This document shows positions 1 through 8,268 of a stretch of DNA of 64,000 bases, piece after piece. The position numbers were made by a program, and so were the translations under genes. The stretch is from Ignatzschineria rhizosphaerae. GTDB lineage: Bacteria; Pseudomonadota; Gammaproteobacteria; Cardiobacteriales; Wohlfahrtiimonadaceae. The stretch is taken from NCBI RefSeq assembly GCF_022655595.1, contig NZ_CP093379.1:2864010-2928009 (forward strand), in the 5' to 3' direction. The first letter of the stretch is position 1, and each line of letters starts with the position of its first letter. The notes under the pieces are model-generated. The model was given only the letters and a program-made list of their open reading frames with translations. It searched no databases and was not told the DNA's origin.

Positions 1-51
1 TTTCAGCAAAAACAATAGGTTATGTGTCAATGTTCAACAACCCCTAGTTAA

Positions 52-268
52 GTTTAGAAGTTCTGGGTTTTATACCTTCAGCCCCATGATACTGATAAGC
101 TTTCACCCACTTACGGACAGTTGTGCATTCCACATTAAAGTAGCGAGCAGTCGCTTGATAACCATGATTATCAAGATAAAACTGAATTACTTGTAATTTA
201 AAATCAAAAGAATATTTAGCCATATAAAAACACCCCAAAGTTGTGTCCAACTTTTGGGGGGCAGTTTA
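52..268 (-). mobile_element. Truncated IS3-family element, 5' end remnant
   Basis: This stretch matches the orfA end of the two complete copies at 4972-6410 and 42524-43962. It keeps the terminal inverted repeat (slightly mutated, next to 268) and the first 58 or so codons of orfA. Homology stops abruptly at about position 52, where the reading frame meets a stop. Nothing of the rest of orfA or of orfB is present, so it cannot transpose by itself. The outer flank continues into a run of seven T after GGC (281-290). This resembles the right half of a terminator, the same context in which both full copies sit. Confidence 0.85.
80..223 (-). pseudogene. Truncated IS3-family OrfA (transposase helix-turn-helix subunit)
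   Basis: The reading frame encodes the N-terminal helix-turn-helix part of OrfA, starting MAKYSFDFKLQVIQFY, and is almost identical to the intact copies. An upstream in-frame TTG lies inside the terminal repeat, but the ATG at 221-223 is the more likely start. The protein breaks off near residue 58, after the motif PRTSKLN, whereas intact OrfA has about 175 residues. The second half of the DNA-binding region and the leucine-zipper-like tail are missing. It is a remnant with no expected function, although a truncated OrfA could in principle bind the terminal repeats of the intact copies. Confidence 0.7.
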
Positions 269-357
269 TCAGTGCTTAAAGGCTTTTTTTATTGATTCAA
301 AAAAGGATGAAGGGCTTAATAGGCGATATGAGTCATCTCTTTATCTTGGAAAATCGT

Positions 358-363
358 TATAAT
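358..363 (+). promoter_or_regulatory. Probable -10 box upstream of roxA
   Basis: A perfect TATAAT lies about 90 bp before roxA in the gap after the IS remnant. No convincing -35 element sits at 17 bp spacing, so this is only a candidate promoter. The rest of 269-454 shows no gene. Confidence 0.4.
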
Positions 364-454
364 GCCAAGTTATTATACTTAACTGTTGTTGATCATTGAT
401 GCCATGCAGATTATCGTACGGCATTGAATATCTATTTTTAAAGAGAGAATCTCT

Positions 455-1636
455 ATGGCAAAAGCACAACCTTTATCTTTTTTAGGTGGATTAACCGCGG
501 AAACATTTTTGAGAGAATACTGGCAGAAAAAACCATTATTTGTAAAAAATGCTTTTCCGAATTTTGAAGATCCGCTCTCGGCAGATGAGATTGCAGGTTT
601 AGCATTTGAATCTTTTATTCCCTCTCGTTTTATCTTTGAAAAAGGGGGCGAGCGTCCTTGGCAATTAAAGATGGGGCCGGCAACTGAAGATGATTTTGCA
701 ACGTTAAAAGATAAAAAGTGGATGCTCGTTGTCAATGACGTTGAGAAAAATCTTCCAGAGTTAAAATCGATGACAGCGCCTTTTACATTTATTCCTAACT
801 GGCGTCTTGATGATTTACAGGTGAGCCTTGGAGAAGATGGCGGAAATGTTGGCGCTCATTGGGATGATTATGATGTTTTTTTAATTCAAGGAATGGGGCA
901 GAAAAAGTGGCAAATTAGCTACTTGCCAGTCTCTGAAGATGATTTTCTTAAAGGGGTCGATATCCGTTTAATTGAAAACTTCAAAGTGGATGAAGAGTGG
1001 ATTGTAGAACCAGGAGATATGCTCTATCTACCTCCAAGAATAGGGCATTATGGGGTTAATATTGGTCGTAGTGTCACTTGGTCGGTAGGATTTAGGGCGC
1101 CCAAGCATCAAGAGATGTTTCGTGATTTTATCGAGATGAAATTTGATAATATAGCTGAAGATGCACGTTTTAGTGATCTTGAATTAGAAGTTTCTACTCA
1201 GTATGGGGAGTTGACAGATGATGCTATTGATCGAGTGGTGAAGGTGATTAAAGAGGGGTTACTCACTAATCGTGATGAGATTGCAAAGTGGTTTGGGGTA
1301 TTTATGACAGAGCCGAAGATGTATCAAACGCCAGAACTTTTAGAAGAGAAATTAACGCTTGAAGCGGTAATGACTTTTCTTGATGAGGGAGGGGCATTAG
1401 AAGTGCATCCCGGGTTAACATTCATTCATCGCCAAATTGGTGAGCAGTATTACCTTTTTGTAGGTGGGCACTCCTATCCTTTGCCAAAGGAGTATCGTGA
1501 TCTAATTACATTGATTGTTAATGCAGAGTATTTAGATTTTGATGATCTAGAGGATTATTTAAGCAATAATATTGCCGGTGAATTTATTACAAAACTTCTT
1601 AATGAGGGAGTTTTAACGATGGAAGAGGACGAGTAA
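455..1636 (+). CDS. roxA: 50S ribosomal protein L16 arginine hydroxylase (RoxA/YcfD family)
   Basis: A cupin/JmjC-type 2-oxoglutarate and Fe(II)-dependent ribosomal oxygenase. The family hydroxylates an arginine of ribosomal protein uL16 in E. coli (YcfD). The iron-binding triad is visible as H135-x-D137 in NVGAHWDDYD and H198 in LPPRIGHYG. The N-terminal FLREYWQKKPLFVKNAFP is the usual family opening. At 393 residues it is close to the normal length, with the JmjC fold in the first 230 residues and a dimerisation/winged-helix C-terminal part. The ATG is preceded by AAGAGAG. It is 4 bp from the next gene, so the two are probably cotranscribed. Confidence 0.93.
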   Translation: MAKAQPLSFLGGLTAETFLREYWQKKPLFVKNAFPNFEDPLSADEIAGLAFESFIPSRFIFEKGGERPWQLKMGPATEDDFATLKDKKWMLVVNDVEKNLPELKSMTAPFTFIPNWRLDDLQVSLGEDGGNVGAHWDDYDVFLIQGMGQKKWQISYLPVSEDDFLKGVDIRLIENFKVDEEWIVEPGDMLYLPPRIGHYGVNIGRSVTWSVGFRAPKHQEMFRDFIEMKFDNIAEDARFSDLELEVSTQYGELTDDAIDRVVKVIKEGLLTNRDEIAKWFGVFMTEPKMYQTPELLEEKLTLEAVMTFLDEGGALEVHPGLTFIHRQIGEQYYLFVGGHSYPLPKEYRDLITLIVNAEYLDFDDLEDYLSNNIAGEFITKLLNEGVLTMEEDE

Positions 1637-1640
1637 AATC

Positions 1641-2174
1641 ATGAGTTTTTATCAAAAATTAAGCGCGAGTTTGATGATGGGGGTTATGGCTATTGTTGGA
1701 ATGGCTTTTGCAAACCCTATAACGACAATGAGTGCGGATTTAGAAAGTATTCAAAAAGCGAAGGGAGGGGTTGTAAAGCCTTCATTTGGTCTGTCACCAA
1801 ATTCAGGATTGCGTGAAGGGGAGATGAGAATTGGTGAACAAACGATTATTGTGGAGCTTGCCTTAGATGGTTACTCGCAGGCAAAAGGCTTGATGTTTCG
1901 AGAATCAATGCCGGAAAACTCAGGCATGCTCTTTATGTTTTCTGAAACCCAGCCACTCTCATTTTGGATGAAAAACACGTTAATACCTTTAGATATTATC
2001 TATATTACAGAAGCGGGAGAAGTGGTAAATATCGCAACAGCGCAGCCGTGTAAGATTAAAAACTGCCCTTTATATCCATCGATCGCTCCTGCTAAATATG
2101 TCTTAGAGTTAAATGCCGGAAGAGCGGCTGAGCTTGGGCTTAAAGCTGGCGATAATATCAGTTGGTCGTGGTAA
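1641..2174 (+). CDS. Secreted DUF192 family protein
   Basis: A 177-residue protein with a signal peptide (hydrophobic core about residues 10-24, likely cut after AFA). The mature part carries the DUF192 pattern: a GLMFRESMPENSGMLFMF block followed by SFWMKNTLIPLDIIYI and a C-terminal VLELNAGRAAELGLKAGD. DUF192 proteins are small beta-barrel proteins found in the periplasm of many bacteria; their biochemical role is not settled. It lies 4 bp behind roxA, which suggests cotranscription but gives no clear functional link. The family call is firm, the function unknown. Confidence 0.88.
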   Translation: MSFYQKLSASLMMGVMAIVGMAFANPITTMSADLESIQKAKGGVVKPSFGLSPNSGLREGEMRIGEQTIIVELALDGYSQAKGLMFRESMPENSGMLFMFSETQPLSFWMKNTLIPLDIIYITEAGEVVNIATAQPCKIKNCPLYPSIAPAKYVLELNAGRAAELGLKAGDNISWSW

Positions 2175-2231
2175 GAGAGAAGATTCTTCTCTTAGGATGT
2201 AATTAGTGTGGTGTTTTTAGAGTAATCATAC

Positions 2232-2237
2232 TATAAT
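2232..2237 (+). promoter_or_regulatory. Probable -10 box of the rpsO promoter
   Basis: TATAAT lies 62 bp before the rpsO start. A weak -35-like TGGTGT sits 17 bp upstream. The hexamer runs straight into the palindrome TGCCGGCA (2237-2244), which would place that palindrome at or near the transcription start. Confidence 0.55.
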
Positions 2238-2298
2238 GCCGGCATTAAATGCTGTCATCGCCATTGGCACTATTTATATTATTTTGGAGTTTTAAACT

Positions 2299-2565
2299 AT
2301 GTTAACAGTTGAGAAAAAAGCAGAAATCGTTAAAGATTTTGGTCGTGGCGCTAACGACACAGGTTCACCAGAAGTGCAAGTTGCACTTTTAACTTTCAAC
2401 ATCAATGCGCTTCAAGCACATTTTGCTGAAAACAAAAAAGATCACCACTCACGTCGCGGTCTTTTACAAATGGTTAACAAACGTCGTAAGTTACTTACGT
2501 ACTTAAGATCAGTAGATTTAGATCGTTACCAAGATCTTATCGATCGTTTATCATTACGTCGTTAA
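2299..2565 (+). CDS. rpsO: 30S ribosomal protein S15
   Basis: An 88-residue protein, the usual length for bS15/uS15. It binds the central domain of 16S rRNA early in 30S assembly. The diagnostic stretches are present: [34 protein letters not shown] and [17 protein letters not shown]. It has its own promoter and is followed by a strong terminator and then pnp, the same gene order as in E. coli. In enterobacteria S15 represses its own translation; no pseudoknot was checked here. Confidence 0.98.
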   Translation: MLTVEKKAEIVKDFGRGANDTGSPEVQVALLTFNINALQAHFAENKKDHHSRRGLLQMVNKRRKLLTYLRSVDLDRYQDLIDRLSLRR

Positions 2566-2649
2566 TTGATAAATATGCAAATTCTCGTACATCTCGTTAA
2601 ACGCATCATATTTAATGCGTTTGTTGTGATATACCTGTAGAAAATAAGG

Positions 2650-2676
2650 CCCTCGCATTTTATGCGAGGGTTTTTT
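2650..2676 (+). terminator. Rho-independent terminator after rpsO
   Basis: A 9-bp perfect stem, CCCTCGCAT pairing with ATGCGAGGG around a 3-base loop, is followed by six T. In E. coli the equivalent terminator is leaky and lets transcription reach pnp. Confidence 0.93.
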
Positions 2677-2683
2677 GTACTTT

Positions 2684-2790
2684 CTTTAAATAAAGGTTTC
2701 TGTAGGGGCACTGTTTTGCCGTTTGAAATCAACATGATGAAGCGAGCTGTAAAACAGTTCCCTTAGAATTCTATAGTGCTTTATTTAAAG
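2684..2790 (+). promoter_or_regulatory. Long hairpin in the pnp leader, probable RNase III/PNPase autoregulatory site
   Basis: The outer arms are a perfect 12-bp inverted repeat, CTTTAAATAAAG (2684-2695) with CTTTATTTAAAG (2779-2790). Inside is a second pairing, ACTGTTTT (2710-2717) with AAAACAGT (2751-2758), extended by GGG/CCC. The structure ends about 30 bp before the pnp start. In E. coli the pnp leader forms a double-stranded RNA that is cut by RNase III and then used by PNPase for feedback control. The position and shape suggest the same job here. It could instead be a single copy of a palindromic repeat. Confidence 0.6.
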
Positions 2791-2820
2791 ATCCTTTAAG
2801 CAGAATAAAAGAGGAAAATT

Positions 2821-4911
2821 ATGAAATTAGAACCAATCGTTCAAGAATTTATTTATGGTGGTCGTAAGGTTACGATCGAAACTGCTGAAATTGCACGTCA
2901 AGCAACAGCAGCTGTAATGGTTGATATTGAAGGTACAACAGTGTTTGTATCTGTTGTTGCATCAAAAAATGCAGACCCAAGCCGTGATTTCTTTCCATTA
3001 ACAGTGGATTATCAAGAAAAAACATACGCAGCAGGTAAAATTCCTGGTGGTTTCTTCCGCCGTGAAGGTCGTCCTTCTGAATTAGAGATTTTAACATCTC
3101 GTTTAATTGACCGTCCTGTACGTCCACTTTTCCACGAATCATTTACGAATGAAGTGCAAATCGTGGCAACCGTTGTTTCCATTAACCCAGAAGTTAGTGC
3201 AGATATCGTGGCATTAATCGGGGCATCAGCAGCGCTGTCAATTGCAAACTTACCATTTAATGGTCCTTTAGGAGCTGCGCGTGTGGGTTATAAAGATGGT
3301 CAATACATCATTAACCCAACAAAAACTGAGCTTGAAACATCTGATCTTGATTTAGTGGTTGCAGGTACTGAAGGCGCGGTCTTAATGGTTGAGTCAGAAG
3401 CAAACCTTCTCTCTGAAGATGTGATGCTTGGTGCTGTGATGTTTGGTCATAGCGAATTCCAAGTTGTGATCAACAACATTAAAGAATTAGCGGCAAAAGT
3501 GGGTAATGAAGCATTCCCATTTGAAGCGCCTGAAGTAAATGTCGCCCTTCAAACGGCAGTTGCAGATTTAGTACGTGGCGATTTAGAAGCTGCATTTAAA
3601 TTAACGGTTAAACAAGAGCGTAGCAGTGCAATTAGCGCAGCGCGTGATAAGGCGGTAACAGCATTAGTTTCTGATGACGCTGATAGCTTTACAGCAGCAG
3701 AAGTCACAGCAGAAGTTGGCCGTATTAGCTCAGATATCGTTCGTAGCCAGATCATTAATGGTCAGCCACGTATTGATGGTCGTGATACAACGACTGTTCG
3801 TCCAATTGTTTCACGTGTTGGTGTTTTAAAACGTACACACGGTTCAGCCCTTTTCACGCGTGGTGAAACGCAAGCATTAGTAGTTGCAACGCTTGGTACT
3901 GAGCGTGATGCACAGATTATTGATGCACTTGCTGGGGAATATAAAGAGAACTTTATGCTTCACTATAACTTCCCTCCATATTCAGTAGGGGAAACAGGTC
4001 GTGTAGGTTCACCAAAACGTCGTGAAATCGGTCATGGTAACCTTGCTAAACGTGGTGTTTCGGCGGTTCTTCCTGATATGGCAGAATATCCATATACAAT
4101 CCGCGTGGTTTCAGAGATTACGGAATCAAATGGTTCAAGCTCAATGGCATCCGTTTGTGGAAGTTCACTTGCATTAATGGATGCAGGTGTACCGCTTAAA
4201 GCCCCTGTTGCGGGTATTGCGATGGGTCTTATCAAAGAAGGCGATAAATACGCAGTATTAACAGATATTTTAGGTGATGAAGATCACTTAGGAGATATGG
4301 ACTTTAAAGTTGCAGGTACTAAAGATGGTATTACTGCCCTTCAAATGGATATCAAAATTGATGGTATTACGAAAGAGATTATGGAAACTGCACTTTCACA
4401 AGCAAAAGTAGCAAGACTTCATATTCTCGATGAGATGAACTCAGTCATCAGCGAATCACGTGAATCAATTTCTGAATTTGCACCACGTATTACCACAATT
4501 CGCATCAATCCAGATAAGATTCGTGATGTTATCGGTAAAGGCGGCGTAACAATCCGCGCAATTACTGAGGAAACTGGTGCGATTATCGAGATTGAAGATA
4601 GTGGTGAAGTTCGTATTTCTGCTGTAAATAACGATCAAGCGGAAGCTGCGAAAAAATGTATCGAAGAGATCACTTCAGACATTGAGATTGGTTCAGTGTA
4701 CGAAGCGCCAGTTGTTCGTATTATGGACTTTGGTGCATTTGTGAACTTACGTCCAGGTCAAGATGGAATGGTACACGTATCGCAAATCCCATCAGAAGAG
4801 CGTATCTCTAACGTTGGCGATTACTTAAGTGTTGGTCAAGTTGTGAAAGTAAAAGTACTTGAAATTGACCGCCAAGGCCGTATTCGTTTAACCATGAAAG
4901 ATGTTGAGTAA
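2821..4911 (+). CDS. pnp: Polyribonucleotide nucleotidyltransferase (PNPase)
   Basis: A 696-residue phosphorolytic 3'-5' exoribonuclease and degradosome partner. The domain order is complete: RNase PH domain 1 (about 1-215), an alpha-helical linker, RNase PH domain 2 (about 310-545), KH (from about 555, [17 protein letters not shown]) and S1 (from about 620, [18 protein letters not shown]). The [18 protein letters not shown] block of the second catalytic domain is intact. SD GAGG precedes the ATG. The leader hairpin at 2684-2790 suggests feedback control. An IS has inserted into its terminator 60 bp after the stop codon. Confidence 0.98.
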   Translation: MKLEPIVQEFIYGGRKVTIETAEIARQATAAVMVDIEGTTVFVSVVASKNADPSRDFFPLTVDYQEKTYAAGKIPGGFFRREGRPSELEILTSRLIDRPVRPLFHESFTNEVQIVATVVSINPEVSADIVALIGASAALSIANLPFNGPLGAARVGYKDGQYIINPTKTELETSDLDLVVAGTEGAVLMVESEANLLSEDVMLGAVMFGHSEFQVVINNIKELAAKVGNEAFPFEAPEVNVALQTAVADLVRGDLEAAFKLTVKQERSSAISAARDKAVTALVSDDADSFTAAEVTAEVGRISSDIVRSQIINGQPRIDGRDTTTVRPIVSRVGVLKRTHGSALFTRGETQALVVATLGTERDAQIIDALAGEYKENFMLHYNFPPYSVGETGRVGSPKRREIGHGNLAKRGVSAVLPDMAEYPYTIRVVSEITESNGSSSMASVCGSSLALMDAGVPLKAPVAGIAMGLIKEGDKYAVLTDILGDEDHLGDMDFKVAGTKDGITALQMDIKIDGITKEIMETALSQAKVARLHILDEMNSVISESRESISEFAPRITTIRINPDKIRDVIGKGGVTIRAITEETGAIIEIEDSGEVRISAVNNDQAEAAKKCIEEITSDIEIGSVYEAPVVRIMDFGAFVNLRPGQDGMVHVSQIPSEERISNVGDYLSVGQVVKVKVLEIDRQGRIRLTMKDVE

Positions 4912-4952
4912 TCACTAAAGGCGTTTAACTCTACGTTACTTATTTTAATATT

Positions 4953-4971
4953 AAAACCCCCAGTGATTTAA
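4953..4971 (+). terminator. Left arm of the pnp terminator, split by an IS
   Basis: AAAACCCCCAGTGA here pairs with TCGCTGGGGGTTTTT at 6414-6428, beyond the IS. Removing the IS and one copy of a TAA duplication restores a continuous hairpin with a TTTAA loop and a T-tract. The IS therefore sits exactly in the loop. Confidence 0.8.
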
Positions 4972-5004
4972 TGAAGTGACCCCATAAAGTTGGACAGTTT
5001 AAAA

Positions 5005-5805
5005 TTATAAAGACAAGGACTGAGTTCGATATTCTATTGGACTTAGTCCTTTTAATTTAAGCTTAATTCGTTTGTGATTGTAATAATCAATATATTTGTG
5101 TAGCTCTGTTTGAAGATGATCTACTGATTCAAACCGTTGTGTGTAAAAAAATTCTGATTTTAATATCCCAAAAAAGTTCTCTATGACAGCATTATCATAG
5201 CAATTACCTTTACGGGACATACTCTGTTTAATATTGTTTTTCTTTAGGTTTTGTTGATACTGAGCCATTTGATATTGCCAACCTTGATCTGAATGAAGGA
5301 TCAGCTTTTCTCGACCTCTCTTACTACTTTGTAAGTATGTTAAGGCTTTCTCCAACATCCGTTCGACTAATTCATATTTTGGTCTTTTTGTAATTTCATA
5401 ACTAATAACTTCTTGATTATAGAGATCTAGAATCGGAGATAAATAGAGTTTCTCCCCATTGACTTTGAACTCTGTAACATCTGTTACCCATTTTTGGTTA
5501 GGCTTGCTTGCTGTAAATTGACGTTGTAAAAGATTCTTAGCAACTCTTCCAATCTGGCCTTTATAAGAACGATATTTCTTTGGACGAATCAAAGATTTTA
5601 GGTTCAACTGTTTCATTAGCCTCTGGACTTTCTTATGGTTAATGATGAACTCTCGCCTTAGTATTGCTGTAATTCTGCGATAGCCATAACGCCCCTTGTT
5701 CTCATGATAAATTGACAATATTTTCGCTTTAAGATCACTTTCCGGATCAGCAGAGAAGAGTGACTTTCGATGATAATAATAACTACTTCTCGCAAGATGG
5801 GTCAC
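5005..5805 (-). CDS. IS3-family transposase OrfB (DDE integrase domain), copy 1
   Basis: A 266-residue retroviral-integrase-type catalytic subunit. The N-terminal HTH_21 region (KGRYGYRRITAILRREF) is followed by the DDE core: D in WVTDVTEF, D in LHSDQGWQY and E in NAVIENFFGILKSE, with 35 residues between the second D and the E. It starts with GTG, but the frame is open further upstream. It is most likely made as an OrfAB fusion by -1 frameshifting on A AAA AAG in orfA. The protein differs from the other copy only at the second residue (T for S). Confidence 0.93.
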   Translation of the reverse strand: MTHLARSSYYYHRKSLFSADPESDLKAKILSIYHENKGRYGYRRITAILRREFIINHKKVQRLMKQLNLKSLIRPKKYRSYKGQIGRVAKNLLQRQFTASKPNQKWVTDVTEFKVNGEKLYLSPILDLYNQEVISYEITKRPKYELVERMLEKALTYLQSSKRGREKLILHSDQGWQYQMAQYQQNLKKNNIKQSMSRKGNCYDNAVIENFFGILKSEFFYTQRFESVDHLQTELHKYIDYYNHKRIKLKLKGLSPIEYRTQSLSL

Positions 5806-5837
5806 TTTAAGTAGGAGTGTTAAAGGATGCTTCTCTT

Positions 5838-6365
5838 TTAACTCCTCGATTGTTTCAGTTTGAGCCTTCGCTGTTCCTCCCTCTCTTCCAACTCTTGATA
5901 CTTTTTTAAGACATCATTCTCCGCGCGGAGATAGAGAAGCTCAGCGGTTAATTCATCAATCAGCTTTTCCTGCTCTGTTCTATTATCTGGCTTTTTGGGA
6001 CGTTTCATTATATTAGGTCGACCTTTCTGGCGTGGTTTAAGCGCATCTAAACCACCCATTTTAAAGAGAGATTTCCATTCTAATACAGAAGTAAATGCAG
6101 GAATATTAAAATATGCAGCAGTCTCTCGGATAGAAAGGTTATTTAATGCCATGTAAGTTACAACATGTAGCTTAAATTCAGCCGTATAGTTAAGTTTAGA
6201 AGTTCTGGGTTTTATACCTTCAGCCCCATGATACTGATAAGCTTTCACCCACTTACGGACAGTTGTGCATTCCAGATTAAAGTAGCGAGCAGTCGCTTGA
6301 TAACCATGATTATCAAGATAAAACTGAATTACTTGTAATTTAAAATCAAAAGAATATTTAGCCAT
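5838..6365 (-). CDS. IS3-family transposase OrfA, copy 1
   Basis: A 175-residue protein starting MAKYSFDFKL; a TTG nine codons upstream lies in the inverted repeat and is less likely as the start. It contains two helix-turn-helix segments (about residues 10-55 and 65-110) and a charged C-terminal coiled coil rich in E, K and L (about 125-172), typical of IS150-type OrfA. The slippery heptamer A AAA AAG in the codons for LKKYQ would allow a -1 shift into orfB. It binds the IS ends and, fused to OrfB, forms the transposase. Confidence 0.9.
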   Translation of the reverse strand: MAKYSFDFKLQVIQFYLDNHGYQATARYFNLECTTVRKWVKAYQYHGAEGIKPRTSKLNYTAEFKLHVVTYMALNNLSIRETAAYFNIPAFTSVLEWKSLFKMGGLDALKPRQKGRPNIMKRPKKPDNRTEQEKLIDELTAELLYLRAENDVLKKYQELEEREEQRRLKLKQSRS

Positions 6366-6413
6366 ATAAAAACACCCCAAAGTTGTGTCCAACTTTTGGG
6401 GTGCAGTTCATAA

Positions 6414-6428
6414 TCGCTGGGGGTTTTT
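6414..6428 (+). terminator. Right arm and T-tract of the pnp terminator split by the IS
   Basis: TCGCTGGGGG followed by five T completes the hairpin begun at 4953-4971. With a 1.4-kb IS in the loop, this arm may no longer end pnp transcripts efficiently. Confidence 0.75.
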
Positions 6429-6430
6429 GC

Positions 6431-6593
6431 TTTATAGTCGATTCGGTTTAAGAAAAACTACCTTAAAAGTAAAATAGGACAGAGTATGAATCAAATCAGC
6501 TTGCACGCTGCCGGATAGAACGATTCTTGCGTTTCTCATAAGCGATGCGCCGGCAATCTGATTCAGTGATTTTTAACCCGATTTCACTATAAA
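6431..6593 (+). repeat. Dispersed repeat R1, copy A
   Basis: A 163-bp element bounded by inverted repeats: TTTATAGTCGATTCGG at the left end and, on the other strand, TTTATAGTGAAATCGGG at the right. A second inner inverted repeat (TGCCGG / CCGGCA) surrounds the centre. It has no ORF of note. The same unit recurs at 13803, 23242, 42311, 44576, 49093 and 50310. It lies right behind the split pnp terminator, between pnp and the convergent DUF2798 gene. Confidence 0.85.
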
Positions 6594-6760
6594 TATAATG
6601 ATCTCCAAATAAAATGAGAGGTCAAAATTTATTAGTTGGTCATCTTTCAAAAATAGGTTGATGAGCAACTAGGCCAAATGCTTGTCTGTTTTTTGAAATT
6701 ACGTGCCAGCAGTTTTAAGCCTTTTCGGTTCATCTCGGAAGTTAATGCGTAGTAGCTATA
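6594..6760 (-). repeat. Dispersed repeat R2, copy 1
   Basis: About 165 bp directly abutting R1 copy A. Read on the minus strand, it matches 50402-50567 along most of its length, for example GGCTTAAAACTGCTGGCACG, CTCATCAACCTATTTT and CTAATAAATTTTGACCTCT. The ends begin and finish at TATA-like sequence. No coding capacity was seen. The rest of the gap to 6804 shows nothing. Confidence 0.75.
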
Positions 6761-6804
6761 TGACATCTTGTAGGTGTTTAGCCTTGTTATAGTCGTGATT
6801 CTAT

Positions 6805-7050
6805 TTAAGGCGTGCTACGAACAAAAATTTTAGCAAAACGGCGAACAATCGGTAGAAGTATTAGGACCGATGGGAAAGCAACTGCCCAAGAAAACATCCA
6901 TGTTGCGCACCAAGTTGAGAAGATAAATCCTGAGAATCCAACATTCATCAAAGTACTAACGCATGAGACAATGCAAGACATACTAAGAGAGAGAAAAAAG
7001 GGGACAAGAATATGTAACATCCTTGGATGAAACTTATAACGCTCTAACAT
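6805..7050 (-). CDS. DUF2798 family small membrane protein
   Basis: An 81-residue protein with two hydrophobic segments (about residues 12-34 and 46-68). The second is built as TWMFSWAVAFPSVLILLPIV and is followed by RRFAKIFV. The W-x-x-S-W-A-x-A-F-P pattern and the basic tail are typical of DUF2798 proteins, inner-membrane proteins of unknown function. The minus frame is preferred over the overlapping plus-strand ORF (6812-7030) because only it makes a recognisable protein. AGGAAA lies about 10 bp upstream of the ATG. No partner gene is obvious. Confidence 0.75.
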   Translation of the reverse strand: MLERYKFHPRMLHILVPFFLSLSMSCIVSCVSTLMNVGFSGFIFSTWCATWMFSWAVAFPSVLILLPIVRRFAKIFVRSTP

Positions 7051-7298
7051 TTTGGGGATTTCCTAGCGGGTTTTATTATTAGAAGCGGATATTTTGCAGA
7101 TTTACTCTGGAAAATAGCCTCGATTATTATCATTTTTAATGAATATAATTGTATAACATTTTTGGAATAGATAAAAAATAGTCTATTTATAGGCCCGATT
7201 AATTAGGGCGATCAAGACGATAATCAACCCTAGTGATTGGGCAATCAGGTATAATAGAGCATCTTTTATTCTTTTCACTGAGGGTGTCGATATAAATT

Positions 7299-8195
7299 AT
7301 GAATACTCGTCATCTAGAAGCTTTTTATGCTGTGATGGTTTGTGGCTCTATTTCAAGAGCGGCTGATATGCTGCATATTTCTCAGCCGGCGGTGAGTAAA
7401 ACCTTAAAGCATGCTGAGATGCGCTTAGGTTATCTTCTTTTTGAGCGAACAAGAGGGAGATTAGTGCCGACTAAAGAGGCTTTATTGCTATATGATAAAG
7501 CGCAAAGTGTTTATCAAGAGCTCAATGATTTTCAGTTGATGGCTGAAAACTTGGCTGAAAAACCGCAAGGCACTTTAGCTTTTGGTTGTCTACCAAGTCT
7601 TGGATTAAGTTTGGTTCCCGAGGTGACGAAGCTCTTTTTAGCACAATACCCGCAGGCGAAAATCGATGTTAGTACCTACCACACAGATGAGTTATTGTTA
7701 CTGTTAAATCGTTATCAACTCGATTTTGCGATTAGTTTTAAACCGATTAAAGAGCAGGGAATTAGCTCTATCTCTTTAGCGAAAATCCCTCTTGTCTATT
7801 TAGATGCAGCGCCCCAAATAAAATCTGGGGCAGTAAGTCTAGATAAAATTGATGAGAAAAGATGGATTAACCCAGGTGCTGATTCTCTATCGATGATGAT
7901 TCACCAATATCGAACCTTTAAGACAACACAGCTCAATGTCCATACCTATTATATGGCAGCTGAGTTTGTGAAAAGAGGGGCTGGTTGCACGATTAGTGAT
8001 CTCTTCTCTGCCGCAGAAGTACTGCCCTTTTCAATGATTTATCCCTTAAAAGAGCCGATGGTTTTAGATCTTTGTATCCTCTATCAGTCAGAAAGACCAC
8101 TTCGCAAAATATCTCAAGATTATCAAAAGCTTGTACAGAAATATTTGAATAAAAAACTTAAAGAGTATAACCAAAGGTTATATCAAGCTAACTAA
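7299..8195 (+). CDS. LysR-family transcriptional regulator
   Basis: A 298-residue regulator. The N-terminal winged helix-turn-helix is clear (NTRHLEAFYAVMVCGSISRA, then AADMLHISQPAVSKTLKHAE, then LFERTRGRLVPT). It is followed by a linker helix and a periplasmic-binding-protein-like effector domain from about residue 90. It lies 73 bp upstream of the D-amino acid dehydrogenase-like gene on the same strand, with a RidA gene after that. It is likely to control that amino-acid or amine oxidation module. The effector is unknown. An AT-rich stretch before it (7150-7290) probably carries its promoter. Confidence 0.93.
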   Translation: MNTRHLEAFYAVMVCGSISRAADMLHISQPAVSKTLKHAEMRLGYLLFERTRGRLVPTKEALLLYDKAQSVYQELNDFQLMAENLAEKPQGTLAFGCLPSLGLSLVPEVTKLFLAQYPQAKIDVSTYHTDELLLLLNRYQLDFAISFKPIKEQGISSISLAKIPLVYLDAAPQIKSGAVSLDKIDEKRWINPGADSLSMMIHQYRTFKTTQLNVHTYYMAAEFVKRGAGCTISDLFSAAEVLPFSMIYPLKEPMVLDLCILYQSERPLRKISQDYQKLVQKYLNKKLKEYNQRLYQAN

Positions 8196-8268
8196 ATGTC
8201 ATTTGAGTGTTGTCATCAAAGAGGGTTAAATAGACCTTACCGAGCTTAGAGATTGAAAATAATAAAAG

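Larger units (their letters stand above)
4972..6410 (-). mobile_element. Complete IS3-family insertion sequence, copy 1
   Basis: A 1439-bp element with imperfect terminal inverted repeats of about 25 bp (ends TGAAGTGACCCC and, on the other strand, TGAACTGCACCCC). It carries orfA and orfB, with orfB in the -1 frame. A probable 3-bp target duplication TAA flanks it (4969-4971 and 6411-6413). It is nearly identical to the copy at 42524-43962 and has the same length, so transposition was recent. It interrupts the probable pnp terminator at the loop. Confidence 0.93.

Noticed and set aside
379-735. 118-codon minus-strand ORF overlapping the start of roxA
   Set aside because: Antisense to a well-supported oxygenase gene.
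6812-7030. 72-codon plus-strand ORF overlapping the DUF2798 gene
   Set aside because: The minus frame gives a two-helix membrane protein with DUF2798 features; the plus frame gives none.
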